Shown: positions 1-8,355 of the stretch, piece after piece
Layout: every line of letters starts with the position of its first letter
Numbering within the stretch: position 1 is the first letter of the stretch
From: Verrucomicrobiota bacterium
GTDB lineage: Bacteria; Verrucomicrobiota; Verrucomicrobiia; Verrucomicrobiales; Verrucomicrobiaceae
Reading direction: 5' to 3'
Length of the DNA stretch: 64,000 bases
Assembly: GCA_025360015.1 (NCBI GenBank)
Contig: JANYCZ010000003.1
Coordinates: 62,001-126,000 of the forward strand
Made by a program: the position numbers and the translations under genes
Notes under the pieces: generated by a model
Database searches by the model: none
What the model saw: only the letters and a program-made list of their open reading frames with translations
Told to the model about the DNA's origin: nothing

Positions 1-720
1 CGTCAGGCCGCCAGCAGCCGCATCATCACCAGCGCGCATGCGATCAATCGCGGCCAGGTGCCCGATCTGAAACCCTCACGCAGCAGCGATTTCTTTTTCC
101 TCCCGGCCTCCGAGCCGGAAGAAATCAAGCACACGATCGTCGAGCTGGCCCACACTCGCCTCGCTGCCAAATACGGCCTCGATCCGATTCGCGACATTCA
201 GGTGCTCACACCGATGAATCGCAACCTCCTCGGCACCATCTCGCTCAATCAATCACTCCAGCTCGCCCTCAATCCGCCCAACGAGCTCAAGTTCGAGATC
301 GAGCGCTTCGGCGTCACCTTCCGCGTCGGCGACAAAGTTATCCAGACACACAACAACTACGACAAGGAAGTCTTCAACGGCGACATCGGTCACATCGTCA
401 CCATTGATGCCGATCCGGTGAAGATCCATGTCCGCTACGATGCTGACCGCCTCGTCGAATACGAACCCGGGGAGCTCGATGAACTCCAGCTCGCCTACGC
501 GCTGAGCATTCACAAAAGCCAGGGCAGCGAATTCCCCTGCGTCATCATTCCCGTCAGCACCCAGCATTACGTGCTGCTGGAGCGCAGCCTCATCTACACC
601 GCTATTACCCGGGCCAAGAGGCTGTGTGTCCTCGTTGGCGATGAACGAGCGCTGTCGCTCGCCGTGAGCAAGCAGGAAAGCCGCAAGCGCTGGACGGGCC
701 TGCGCGCATTGATTGGATGA
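1..720 (+). CDS. recD2: RecD2/TraA-type ATP-dependent DNA helicase, C-terminal part (5' end outside window)
   Basis: The reading frame is open from the first base, so the gene starts upstream. The visible 239 residues are the second RecA-like domain of a superfamily 1B helicase. They include a PMN-type motif (VLTPMNRNLLG), the FRVGDKVIQTHNNYDKEVFNGDIG stretch typical of RecD2/TraA, followed by an SH3-like segment, then the helicase motif around LAYALSIHKSQGSEF and the final YTAITRAK motif VI. RecD2 proteins unwind DNA 5'-3' and act in recombination and repair in the cytoplasm; that role is known for the family and not shown here. The stop codon overlaps a possible ATG of the next gene. The family call is firm; the exact subfamily is likely but cannot be settled without the N-terminus. 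Confidence 0.88.
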   Translation, partial: RQAASSRIITSAHAINRGQVPDLKPSRSSDFFFLPASEPEEIKHTIVELAHTRLAAKYGLDPIRDIQVLTPMNRNLLGTISLNQSLQLALNPPNELKFEIERFGVTFRVGDKVIQTHNNYDKEVFNGDIGHIVTIDADPVKIHVRYDADRLVEYEPGELDELQLAYALSIHKSQGSEFPCVIIPVSTQHYVLLERSLIYTAITRAKRLCVLVGDERALSLAVSKQESRKRWTGLRALIG

Positions 721-1331
721 AGGCTTGCGTGCCTTTCGGAGTGAATTTAGAATCAACCATGGTCCCCATCTTGAGACAGCCAGGGTTTCAACAGCGTGCA
801 ATGCCGCTGTCCGTCAAGGCTTGGCATCAAATGATCGCGACTAACCTGGCCCCGGCGCGGGCGGAACTGATCAGGGGGGTGATTGTTGAGAAAATGAGCA
901 AGCCCATCATTCACACCAAGCTGTCTGCGAGAGTGTTCGCCTTGCTGCAAAAACTCGCCGGAACTCAGATGTGGGTTCGCAAGGAGGATCCACTCACCTT
1001 GACTGATTCAGAACCAGAGCCCGATGCCTCGGTGGTGGCAGGGAAGGAAGAGGACTTTCAAAACCATCCGACAACGGCCCTTCTTGTGGTTGAGGTGTCT
1101 GTTTCCAGCCTCGCAGAAGACCGTGAAATGGCGGATCTGTACGCAGAAAACCAGGTGGTCGAATATTGGATCGTCAACGGTCAGGAACGGTGCATTGAAT
1201 GCTATCGTGATCCCGCTGCCGGTCACTACCAAACGCAGTTCCGCATCACCGAAGGTTCCTTGCTGGAGAGCTCCGCAGTGCCAGGAGTAAGCGTGGACAT
1301 TGCCGAATTGTTCGCAGGCATTGCCGTTTAA
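717..1331 (+). CDS. Uma2 family protein (DUF820, PD-(D/E)xK nuclease fold)
   Basis: Up to 204 residues with the Uma2 pattern: a RAELIRGVIVEKM segment near the start, EPEPDASVV in the middle, then LLVVEVSVSS and a LYAENQVVEYWIVN strand-helix segment. The family has a restriction-endonuclease-like fold and is abundant in cyanobacteria and Verrucomicrobiota; its biological role is unknown. The lysine usually found about four residues before the conserved tyrosine of the YA motif appears to be methionine here, so activity is doubtful. The start is uncertain: the ATG at 717 overlaps the preceding stop by 4 bp, but family members usually begin close to the ATG at 801, and 759 is also possible. A GGAG sequence lies upstream of 759. 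Confidence 0.78.
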   Translation: MKACVPFGVNLESTMVPILRQPGFQQRAMPLSVKAWHQMIATNLAPARAELIRGVIVEKMSKPIIHTKLSARVFALLQKLAGTQMWVRKEDPLTLTDSEPEPDASVVAGKEEDFQNHPTTALLVVEVSVSSLAEDREMADLYAENQVVEYWIVNGQERCIECYRDPAAGHYQTQFRITEGSLLESSAVPGVSVDIAELFAGIAV

Positions 1332-1412
1332 ACAGCCCCACTTTGTCTTTCCAGACAAAGAATCCGCCGTGGCAGCGTAGGTTTGAGTCACTCGAATCCA
1401 TCGAAGATCATC

Positions 1413-2774
1413 ATGCCCACCTCCCGCCGCTCCTTCTTGAAAAACTCCACCCTCGCCTCCGCTGCTGTTGCTTTTCCAGCCTTGGTGCGTGGGCAGCATC
1501 TCAACAGCAAGCTCCAGGTGGCCTGCGTCGGCGTGAATGGCATGGGCTTCAGTGATCTGCACAATGTGGGATCGCACGCTGCAGTGAAGTTCGTCGGCTT
1601 CTGCGATGTAGATGCCAATCGCTTCGACAAAGCGGACGCGGAGTTTCCAGGCGTGAAGCATTTCTCCGATTACCGCGAAATGTTCAGCACGCTGGGCGAC
1701 GGCTTTGATGCGGTGACCGTGGGCATTCCCGATCACATGCACGCCCCGGTGGCCGTGGCGGCCATGCAGAAGGGCAAGCACATCTACTGCCAAAAGCCGC
1801 TGGCGCACACCGTCTGGGAGGCGCGCCAGATGCGCCTGTGGGCGGAGAAGAAAAATCTCACCACGCAGATGGGCAATCAGATCCACTCCTCCATCGAATA
1901 CCGCATGGGCACGCGGCTGATCAAGGAAGGTGCAATCGGCAAAATCAAAGAAGTCTATTCGTGGGTCGGCGTCACGGGGAATGAGCGCACGCGCCTGTTC
2001 CAGCCACCACCTTCGGCCCCAGTGCCGGCGAATTTAAACTGGGACCTGTGGATCGGTGCGGCACCCATGCGCGAGTATGCGCCCTCCTATCATCCCTTCA
2101 TCTGGCGTGACTGGCAGGACTTCGGCGGCGGCGGTCTCGGCGACTTCGGCTGCCACATCATGGACCCCGTGTTCACCGCGCTGGATCTCACCGCGCCCAT
2201 CAGCGTTCAGGCGAAAAACAGCGGCATCAACAACCAGATCTGGCCCACGCATGAGACGATCAACTACGTCTTCCCGGGCACCGCCTACACGGCAGGCAAG
2301 ACCATGAGGCTCACGTGGATGGATGGCGGCCTGAAGCCGAGCCACAAGCTCGCGCAGATGCCGGGAGACATCGATCTGCCTGCCAGCGGCTCCATCTTCA
2401 TCGGCGAAGGCGGCACCATGGTGCTCGCGCATGTGGCCGGACCGCGCTTGTACCCGCTCGACAAGTTTACCGGCTTCCAATATCCGAAGGAAGAACCCCG
2501 CAGCCACTGGCACACCTGGGTGGACGCCTGCCTCGCCAGCAAAAAGACCAGCGACGGCTTCCACTACGCTGGCCCGCTGGCGGAAACCGTGCAGCTTGGC
2601 AACGTGGCCACGCGTCTCGCCCTGCCGAAGATTGACCCCATCACGGGTCGCATGGAGGAAGCAAACACCGTTCTGGAATGGGACGCTGCAAATCTGAAAT
2701 TCAGCAACTCGCCCGAAGCAGACAAGCTGCTCACAAAAACCTATCGCCAAGGTTTCGAAGTGGCGGCGGCGTAA
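1413..2774 (+). CDS. Tat-exported Gfo/Idh/MocA family oxidoreductase
   Basis: A 453-residue protein. The N-terminus (SRRSFLKNSTLASAAVAFPA) is a twin-arginine signal, so the folded enzyme is probably exported to the periplasm. Next come a Rossmann dinucleotide-binding segment (VACVGVNGMG) and the family's catalytic-lysine motif in CQKPLAHTVWEARQ. The C-terminal part has the usual alpha/beta domain, including YHPFIWRDWQDFGGGGLGDFGCHI. Such proteins are NAD(P)-dependent sugar or polyol oxidoreductases, and Verrucomicrobiota and Planctomycetota carry many. The start at 1413 was chosen because the Tat motif begins there; an in-frame ATG at 1383 would only add ten residues before it. A hairpin follows the stop. 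The substrate cannot be read from the sequence. Confidence 0.9.
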   Translation: MPTSRRSFLKNSTLASAAVAFPALVRGQHLNSKLQVACVGVNGMGFSDLHNVGSHAAVKFVGFCDVDANRFDKADAEFPGVKHFSDYREMFSTLGDGFDAVTVGIPDHMHAPVAVAAMQKGKHIYCQKPLAHTVWEARQMRLWAEKKNLTTQMGNQIHSSIEYRMGTRLIKEGAIGKIKEVYSWVGVTGNERTRLFQPPPSAPVPANLNWDLWIGAAPMREYAPSYHPFIWRDWQDFGGGGLGDFGCHIMDPVFTALDLTAPISVQAKNSGINNQIWPTHETINYVFPGTAYTAGKTMRLTWMDGGLKPSHKLAQMPGDIDLPASGSIFIGEGGTMVLAHVAGPRLYPLDKFTGFQYPKEEPRSHWHTWVDACLASKKTSDGFHYAGPLAETVQLGNVATRLALPKIDPITGRMEEANTVLEWDAANLKFSNSPEADKLLTKTYRQGFEVAAA

Positions 2775-2786
2775 AAAAGCTCAGAC

Positions 2787-2825
2787 GCGCGCTGACCTTA
2801 AAAAATTCAGCGCGCATTTATTTCG
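2787..2825 (+). terminator. Probable intrinsic terminator after the Tat oxidoreductase
   Basis: A perfect 9-bp GC-rich stem (2787-2795 paired with 2807-2815) with an 11-base A-rich loop is followed by ATTTATTT. The T-run is broken, so efficiency is uncertain. It lies 13 bp past the stop codon and separates this gene from yqgE. Confidence 0.5.
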
Positions 2826-2869
2826 ATGGCAATCGAGCGGCTGGCGTAGTTATTGCGTCAGACATAGAT

Positions 2870-3433
2870 ATGAATGCGGAAAACACGAGCGAATCATCGT
2901 CTTCCCTCAGTGGAAGCCTCCTTCTCGCCTCACCGGCGATGCGCGATTCCAATTTTGCCCGCTCCGTGGTTTTCATGGCGGCGCACAACGCGAAGGACGG
3001 TGCCTTTGGCTACATCTTGAACCGTCCGCTGGAGCAGTGCGTGGCCGATTTGCTGCCGGATCAGGATCTGGGCGCGCTTGGCGAAGTCCCCGTGTTCATG
3101 GGCGGCCCCGTTTCCACTGACAAGCTGGCCTTTGCCGCGCTGCACTGGAACAAGCGCCGCCGCACCCTCCGCTGCCAGACGCATCTCTCGGTGGCAGACG
3201 CCCTGCATGCCCTCAGCCTTGGCCATGATGTGCGCGGCTTCGTCGGCTATTCCGGGTGGAGCGGCGGTCAGCTCGAAAGCGAACTCGAAGTGCGTTCCTG
3301 GATCACCGCAGACGCACGTCCTCTGGTGCTCACAGTGGAAAAGCCGGGACAGATGTGGTCCGCCATTCTCAAAGACATGGGCCCGGTGTATCAGGTGATG
3401 GCTGGCGTGCCCGAGGATGTGGGGCTGAACTGA
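2870..3433 (+). CDS. yqgE: YqgE/AlgH family protein (UPF0301, DUF179)
   Basis: A 187-residue protein with the family hallmarks: SGSLLLASPAMRDSNFARSVVFM near the N-terminus, GAFGYILNRPL, VFMGGPVS, and VRGFVGYSGWSGGQLESEL in the second half. The family is widespread and was first linked to alginate regulation (AlgH); its biochemical function is unknown. The frame is open further upstream, but homology begins after the ATG at 2870, which is therefore the likely start. The gene ends two bases before the end of the convergent gene on the other strand. Confidence 0.9.
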   Translation: MNAENTSESSSSLSGSLLLASPAMRDSNFARSVVFMAAHNAKDGAFGYILNRPLEQCVADLLPDQDLGALGEVPVFMGGPVSTDKLAFAALHWNKRRRTLRCQTHLSVADALHALSLGHDVRGFVGYSGWSGGQLESELEVRSWITADARPLVLTVEKPGQMWSAILKDMGPVYQVMAGVPEDVGLN

Positions 3434-3435
3434 GC

Positions 3436-5946
3436 CTACTTCGTGAACTCCTTGTCGATCGCATCCAGATACTTCGAGATGGGATCGGTACGTGGCGGGA
3501 GTTCCTTCTGAATGGCGGCAGGCAGATTGAGATAGTCGTCAAATTTACCGGAGAGGCGCCCGCTTTCGCTGGCTTCGAACCAGTCCAGATAGTCGCGCAC
3601 GGCGATGGATTTTTGATACGCGATGAGGGCAAACTCATGCAGCGCGGCGAGCCGCTTGTCCATGTCTTTGGTCTTCCCTGTTTCAATGTCATGCACAGCC
3701 ACCTCATAGCCTCGGACAACCGGGCGGAACAGCACGCTGACACGCAGCTCCAGCGCGCGCAGGGATTCAACGTTGAACGAGAGTATTTTGGCGCGATCCG
3801 GGTGATTGAGGATGTGCTGGTATTCTTCCAGCGGCAGATTCACCGGCACCAGGGTGGAAGCGGCGTCTGCCACCGCCGCAGTAGTAGGGGGGACGGATTT
3901 GACCTGCTCGGCCGTGGCGGGTGTGGCGTTCGGATTGCTGGTGCGCGGTTTGTCCGCAGACGTGGCGGACTTGGACGCCGGTTTGGCATTGGGATTGGTC
4001 GTGCGCGGCTTGCTGCTTTTCTTCACGGGAGGTCTGTCCTCCAGCGGACTTTTCCTGGCAGGCGGTTCTTCTTTGGGCGCTTCTTCAGTCTTGGGTTTGC
4101 TCTTGCGGTAGCCAAACAGCGGCTCTGCGGTCTGACGTGCAGCGGCAGGTGCCAGCAGCTGCCAGGCATCCGCCAGAGCGGGTGAAATCAGTCGCGCAAC
4201 ATCCAACCCGGCAGGCACTGAAAGAGAAGCCTGCTTTTCCTTGGCCGGTTTGTCTTCTTTCTTCTCCTCCGCCGGTTTCTTCTCCCCGCGAAACCAGTTC
4301 ATGGGATTGAGCTTGGAGGGCTTCTTTTCTTCTGGGGGTTCAGGTGTGACCTCCGGTACTTTCTTGGCTGGAGCCCTGGGTTTTTCGCTGGCCGCCGGTT
4401 TTTCTTTTTCAGGCACCTTCTTTTCATCGCCGCCAGCCCCAAAGAGACGGCCCATGAATCCTGGTTTCTTGGCTTCCTCCGCCTTCATCTCTTTCTCGGC
4501 AGCCGCAGTTTCCGCCGGTTTGTCAGCAGCCTTCGGTTCGCTCTCCTTTTCGGCGGGATCACCTAGAAAGAGAAGCCGGCGCAGCAGGCTGCGTTTGGGC
4601 TTTGCCTCATCCTCCGCCGGTGCTTCGGCGGTGGCATCTTTTGTCTTGGGCCTGGCTGGCGCATGAGCGCTTTGCGAGGGCGCATGGGATTCATTCGCCG
4701 CGACGACCGCCAACGGTGCCGGGAGCACGAACGGGTGCAGCTTCACGTTCTTCGGCACGGCGGCAGGCAGTGCTTCGTAGTGGATGGTGATGGCTTCCTC
4801 GATGGCCTTGATGCTCTCAGCAGCAGTGAGGGGCTCGGCGACGCCGGGGCTGGCCAGCGCGGCGAGCTGCAGCGACCACCATTTGTTCAGGCTGGAGGCC
4901 GAGGCCGCGAAGTTTGGAAAGGCGACGTTGAGCAGCTGGCGTTCGGAGCGCGGGTCGCTGGCCAGGGCATTGAGGAATTTGTTCAGGTGTTGCGGCCCGC
5001 TCGGCTGATCCACCAGCGCCAGCACCAGAGCACAGCAGGAGGTCTCGTAAATGGTGCGCGAGAGATTGTCCATTTCGACCGGAGATGCTTCGATGATCTC
5101 CTCGATGCCATAAATTTTTCCGCTGCGGAAAAGCGTCGCAAACATGGCGCTGGGAGTCGCGCTGCTCCGGTAGTCCATCGCATGCAGCACGCCGGTCAAA
5201 ATCCAGTCGGGCAGCAGCAGGCGTCCTTCTGGGATCTCCAGCTTCTGATGATTGCGCACGATGCGCTCGGCCAGCAGCGCACGCACGACTTCCTTGCGCA
5301 GATCCTCGGCCTTGAGGCCGGGACGCTCATTGACTGTGACCTGAAGATGAAAGCCGCCAAAGTTCAGCTCGGAGATGGTGGTGGAGATGGTCGGGCCTGG
5401 CGCTTTGGCCGCTTCTTCACCCGTGTTCAACACCACGACGACCGGCAGCACCCACGGCTCCTTGTCATTGAGCGCCTTGCGCAGTTCCTGGCCGATCTCC
5501 TCACAGCGTGTGGACATGGCGCTGCGGGTCTCAAACACCTTCCCATGCACGATGAACTGCCGGCTCGTGCTGGTGGAACTGGTGATGGGGATCTTGTCCG
5601 AAGGGGCCGCCACTCGCGGAGCCCCTACGACAGCAGGCTTCTGCGTGACGGCTTCCAGCACCTGCATTTTGCTGGCGGAATTGTTAGAAGCTGCCGCAGG
5701 TCCAGGAGGAGTGCTGATGGGCGGCGGCGCTGGCGCTGCAACAGGTTTTGCTGATGCCCCATCCTGCAACTGGCCCGGCATAGGCGGCGGCATGGCCGTC
5801 TTCGGTGCCTCAATGGCAGCCGCAGCTTCCTTCTGTTCCTTCGTGAGCGGCGGGACAGGCGGCGCGGTTGTCTGCCCCGCAGCAAGCAGTGTGGCGCAGA
5901 CAAACGAGAGCACGCTCGCAGGGGCGGATGAGAAACGACATTTCAT
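3436..5946 (-). CDS. Large secreted Lys/Pro/Ala-rich protein of unknown function
   Basis: An 836-residue protein with an N-terminal signal peptide ending near the AAGQ sequence, followed by a Pro/Ala-rich linker. Residues about 130-385 look globular (for example FIVHGKVFETRSAMSTRCEE and RLLLPDWILTGVLHAMDYR). From about 420 to 720 it is a low-complexity Lys/Glu/Pro/Ala-rich region carrying short hydrophobic islands: RSLLRRLLFLG, GFMGRLFGAGG and LNPMNWFRGEKK. A second globular segment forms the C-terminus. I do not recognise the family. It overlaps the upstream gene by 4 bp (ATGA), so the two are probably cotranscribed and translationally coupled. A cell-envelope or scaffolding role is a guess from its composition only. 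Confidence 0.8.
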   Translation of the reverse strand: MKCRFSSAPASVLSFVCATLLAAGQTTAPPVPPLTKEQKEAAAAIEAPKTAMPPPMPGQLQDGASAKPVAAPAPPPISTPPGPAAASNNSASKMQVLEAVTQKPAVVGAPRVAAPSDKIPITSSTSTSRQFIVHGKVFETRSAMSTRCEEIGQELRKALNDKEPWVLPVVVVLNTGEEAAKAPGPTISTTISELNFGGFHLQVTVNERPGLKAEDLRKEVVRALLAERIVRNHQKLEIPEGRLLLPDWILTGVLHAMDYRSSATPSAMFATLFRSGKIYGIEEIIEASPVEMDNLSRTIYETSCCALVLALVDQPSGPQHLNKFLNALASDPRSERQLLNVAFPNFAASASSLNKWWSLQLAALASPGVAEPLTAAESIKAIEEAITIHYEALPAAVPKNVKLHPFVLPAPLAVVAANESHAPSQSAHAPARPKTKDATAEAPAEDEAKPKRSLLRRLLFLGDPAEKESEPKAADKPAETAAAEKEMKAEEAKKPGFMGRLFGAGGDEKKVPEKEKPAASEKPRAPAKKVPEVTPEPPEEKKPSKLNPMNWFRGEKKPAEEKKEDKPAKEKQASLSVPAGLDVARLISPALADAWQLLAPAAARQTAEPLFGYRKSKPKTEEAPKEEPPARKSPLEDRPPVKKSSKPRTTNPNAKPASKSATSADKPRTSNPNATPATAEQVKSVPPTTAAVADAASTLVPVNLPLEEYQHILNHPDRAKILSFNVESLRALELRVSVLFRPVVRGYEVAVHDIETGKTKDMDKRLAALHEFALIAYQKSIAVRDYLDWFEASESGRLSGKFDDYLNLPAAIQKELPPRTDPISKYLDAIDKEFTK

Positions 5947-6515
5947 GCAGAAGGGAAGCGGGGATCGAGCACAAGCTTGTCCTTGGCGATGGTGACCTGC
6001 GTCATTTGAAACAGCGCCCGAATTTCTGGATCAAGCGCATGGGCCAATGCCTCAAGTGATGGATAAAGCGGCCGCATCATGCCGCGCGGCATTTGCAGGT
6101 GGCCGTAGGCACCGCGCAGCACTTCGACATGGAAGTCCTTGTCATCTCGGCTGAGCGCGAGATCCACACTGGCCGTGCGGGTGTAGCCTTTGACCTTCCA
6201 GACGAGAAACAGGCGGGCGCTGTCCGGCTCCAGATCAATCCGTGCGCCGTCAAACGACACCCAGCCACCGAGCATGCCCGGGATTTTTCCTGCGAGGGTG
6301 GTGGCGAGGTGGCGGTTGATATCCGCCTCGCTGATCTCAATCACCGCCGCACGCTTGATGGCCGTCTGGTGCAGACTGTCCAGCAAGTCATCGGCTTTTG
6401 CAGCGCTTGGCGCGGCAACCTTGGGCAGCTCGGCCGGGCGGTGCGCCACCCACATGGCCCCCGCCAGCATGCTGACCCCGAGCAGTCGCAATGTCTGGAA
6501 CAGGTGGCGAATCAC
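5943..6515 (-). CDS. Membrane-anchored or exported protein of unknown function
   Basis: A 190-residue protein. Residues about 8-25 form a hydrophobic signal or anchor segment; the rest is a soluble domain with alternating beta-like stretches (VSFDGARIDLEPDSARLFLV, VDLALSRDDKDFHVEVLRG). No family was recognised. It is the first gene of a two-gene unit: its stop overlaps the start of the following 836-residue secreted protein by 4 bp, which suggests that the two act together at the cell envelope. Confidence 0.75.
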   Translation of the reverse strand: MIRHLFQTLRLLGVSMLAGAMWVAHRPAELPKVAAPSAAKADDLLDSLHQTAIKRAAVIEISEADINRHLATTLAGKIPGMLGGWVSFDGARIDLEPDSARLFLVWKVKGYTRTASVDLALSRDDKDFHVEVLRGAYGHLQMPRGMMRPLYPSLEALAHALDPEIRALFQMTQVTIAKDKLVLDPRFPSA

Positions 6516-6551
6516 GGCGGTTGGGGTGTGGAATGGGTGCAGACGTCAGGC

Positions 6552-6866
6552 CTAGGTGCCCGTCGGCTTGGCAGGTGCTGGCGTACTCGCAGCGGGAGCC
6601 GGGCTGGTTGCGGCCGGCGTCGAACTCGAGGAGGCCGCCGCGCTTTCAGAATCCTTCTTCGCCGCCGCTTTGTACGAATCACTGCGGTAGTCTGTGATGT
6701 AAAAGCCGTTGCCTTTAAAAATGAAACCTGCGCCCAGTCCGATCTTGCGCTTCACCGGCCCAGGACAGCCCTCGACCGGGCAGTCCGTGAGATGCGGATC
6801 TTTCATGGACTGTTTGGCCTCAAACTTGTGGCCGCACGTCTGGCATTCGTAATCGTAAGTGGGCAT
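6552..6866 (-). CDS. FmdB family zinc ribbon protein
   Basis: A 104-residue protein beginning MPTYDYECQTCGHKFEAKQS, the standard FmdB/CxxC_CXXC_SSSS start. Two cysteine pairs (CQTC, and CPVEGC about 20 residues on) would bind one zinc. After about residue 60 the chain becomes an Ala/Ser/Pro-rich tail, common in bacterial members. The family is regulatory or of unknown role. The start at 6866 was chosen because the conserved motif begins there; the frame stays open upstream, but that part is unconserved. Confidence 0.9.
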   Translation of the reverse strand: MPTYDYECQTCGHKFEAKQSMKDPHLTDCPVEGCPGPVKRKIGLGAGFIFKGNGFYITDYRSDSYKAAAKKDSESAAASSSSTPAATSPAPAASTPAPAKPTGT

Positions 6867-7011
6867 GATGTGTTGGAAAAACCTGCGCGGCGGGTTGCTG
6901 AGGTGCGCAGCAGGAACTGAGTATGCCGCTTGGCACCCTCTGCTGCAAAAGGATTTTCCCCTCTGTATGATTCGGGGGCTCAATCAATGCTCGACACCCA
7001 GGCGCTGGTGA

Positions 7012-7887
7012 ATGTATTATCCGGCCATGGCTTCGTTGTTCCAGGAAACCGTCTTCATGACGAATCTTTATGCCACTCCCGCTGACTGGCAGCGGGATTT
7101 GTTTTATTCCGTGGTGCGCGCAGGCCATTTGCAGGCGGGCTATGAGCACCGCATCGCGCGTGAAACCTATCCGGGCCACGAGCTGATTCTCTGCCTCAAA
7201 GGCTGCGGCTGGGTCCAGGTCGCCGGCAAACGGCATGATGTCGGACCCGGATCGCTCCTCTGGGTGAACTGCCACCACCCCCATCTCTACGGCGCCGCAA
7301 AGAAAGATCCGTGGGAGCTGTACTGGATGCGCATCGAGGGCAGGCCGCTGGATCGCATCGCCGAGCTCCTGCAGGTGCGCTCCCAGCCCGTGCTCGAAGG
7401 CATCAATGAGCAGGCCATCAAGGAGGAGTTTGAGCACGCCTTTCAGTACATGAGCGGCACGCGCCCCAGCGATGCCGCGCTGGCCAGTGCCGCCGTCGCC
7501 GCCATCATCGGTCTGGCATTCCATGTCCGCCTCTCCGAGCCAGGACTGGTGCAGCCGGAGCTCCCCTCCGCAGTCTCCAAGGCGCTGGAGCGCATGCGCC
7601 TCTACTTTCACCTGCCCATGCGCGTCATCGAACTGGCCCAGCTCAGCGGCATGAGCGAAAGCCACTTCAGCCGCCAGTTCAAAGCCGCCATCGGCACCAG
7701 CCCCATCGACTGGCTGCGGCGGGAGCGCATCAATCAAGCCAAGCGCCGCCTCATCGAATCCGACGATCCCGTCAAAGAAATCGCCCGCCAGGTGGGCTAT
7801 CACGATCAGTTCTTCTTCTCCAAAGACTTCAAGAAAATGACCAAGCTCACTCCCACGCAGTTTCGTGAGCAGGAAAAGCAGCCGTAG
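7012..7887 (+). CDS. AraC family transcriptional regulator
   Basis: Up to 291 residues. The N-terminal half is a cupin-like sensor domain (for example HELILCLKGCGWVQVAGKRHD and VGPGSLLWVNCHHPH). The C-terminal ~100 residues carry the double helix-turn-helix: RVIELAQLSGMSESHFSRQF followed by PVKEIARQVGYHDQFFFSKD and a typical TPTQFR ending. Such proteins usually bind a small ligand, often a sugar, and activate nearby genes. The start may be 7012, 7027 or 7057; an AGGA sequence about 11 bases upstream supports 7057. No obvious target operon is adjacent. Confidence 0.9.
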   Translation: MYYPAMASLFQETVFMTNLYATPADWQRDLFYSVVRAGHLQAGYEHRIARETYPGHELILCLKGCGWVQVAGKRHDVGPGSLLWVNCHHPHLYGAAKKDPWELYWMRIEGRPLDRIAELLQVRSQPVLEGINEQAIKEEFEHAFQYMSGTRPSDAALASAAVAAIIGLAFHVRLSEPGLVQPELPSAVSKALERMRLYFHLPMRVIELAQLSGMSESHFSRQFKAAIGTSPIDWLRRERINQAKRRLIESDDPVKEIARQVGYHDQFFFSKDFKKMTKLTPTQFREQEKQP

Positions 7888-7890
7888 CTC

Positions 7891-8292
7891 CTAAGCCCGC
7901 AGTTCCTTGCGCTTGATCCGCCCCTCCACCCACGCATGCGTGTGGCGGAAAATAAAATCCAGCAGCAGCGCCAGCACCGCCCCGGCAAACGCACCGCCGA
8001 TGCCGCCATACACGGCGATCATCCAGCTCTCATCCACCTTCTCCAGCAGCGCCCGCCCCACCCAGGCTGTGATGGCACCTGCGGGGATGCCAGCCAGGAT
8101 GCCGCATTGCAGCAGCAGCACGCGCACTGCCGTGGCAGGCCGTTTCGTAAAGAAACCCAGCGCCACTGAGCTCGACACCACTCCCAGCAGGGTCAGCCCC
8201 GCTGCGACCGCGCAGGCAAACAACCCGATGCCAATGCCAACCCCGATCAGTACGATCATGACAAGCATTGCGATGAGGCCGGGGATTCCCAT
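7891..8292 (-). CDS. Small integral membrane protein of unknown function
   Basis: A 133-residue protein with about four hydrophobic segments: residues 4-37, 40-50, 57-77 and 91-113. They are rich in Gly, Ala and Ile/Val, and a basic C-terminus (EGRIKRKELRA) probably lies in the cytoplasm. No family was recognised. It converges with the AraC gene, with three bases between their stop codons, and is divergent from rlmN. Confidence 0.65.
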   Translation of the reverse strand: MGIPGLIAMLVMIVLIGVGIGIGLFACAVAAGLTLLGVVSSSVALGFFTKRPATAVRVLLLQCGILAGIPAGAITAWVGRALLEKVDESWMIAVYGGIGGAFAGAVLALLLDFIFRHTHAWVEGRIKRKELRA

Positions 8293-8355
8293 GCAGATAG
8301 CATCAAACCCAAATCTCGAATTTCAAATCCTCATTTCGCCGCCACTGTGGGACCC

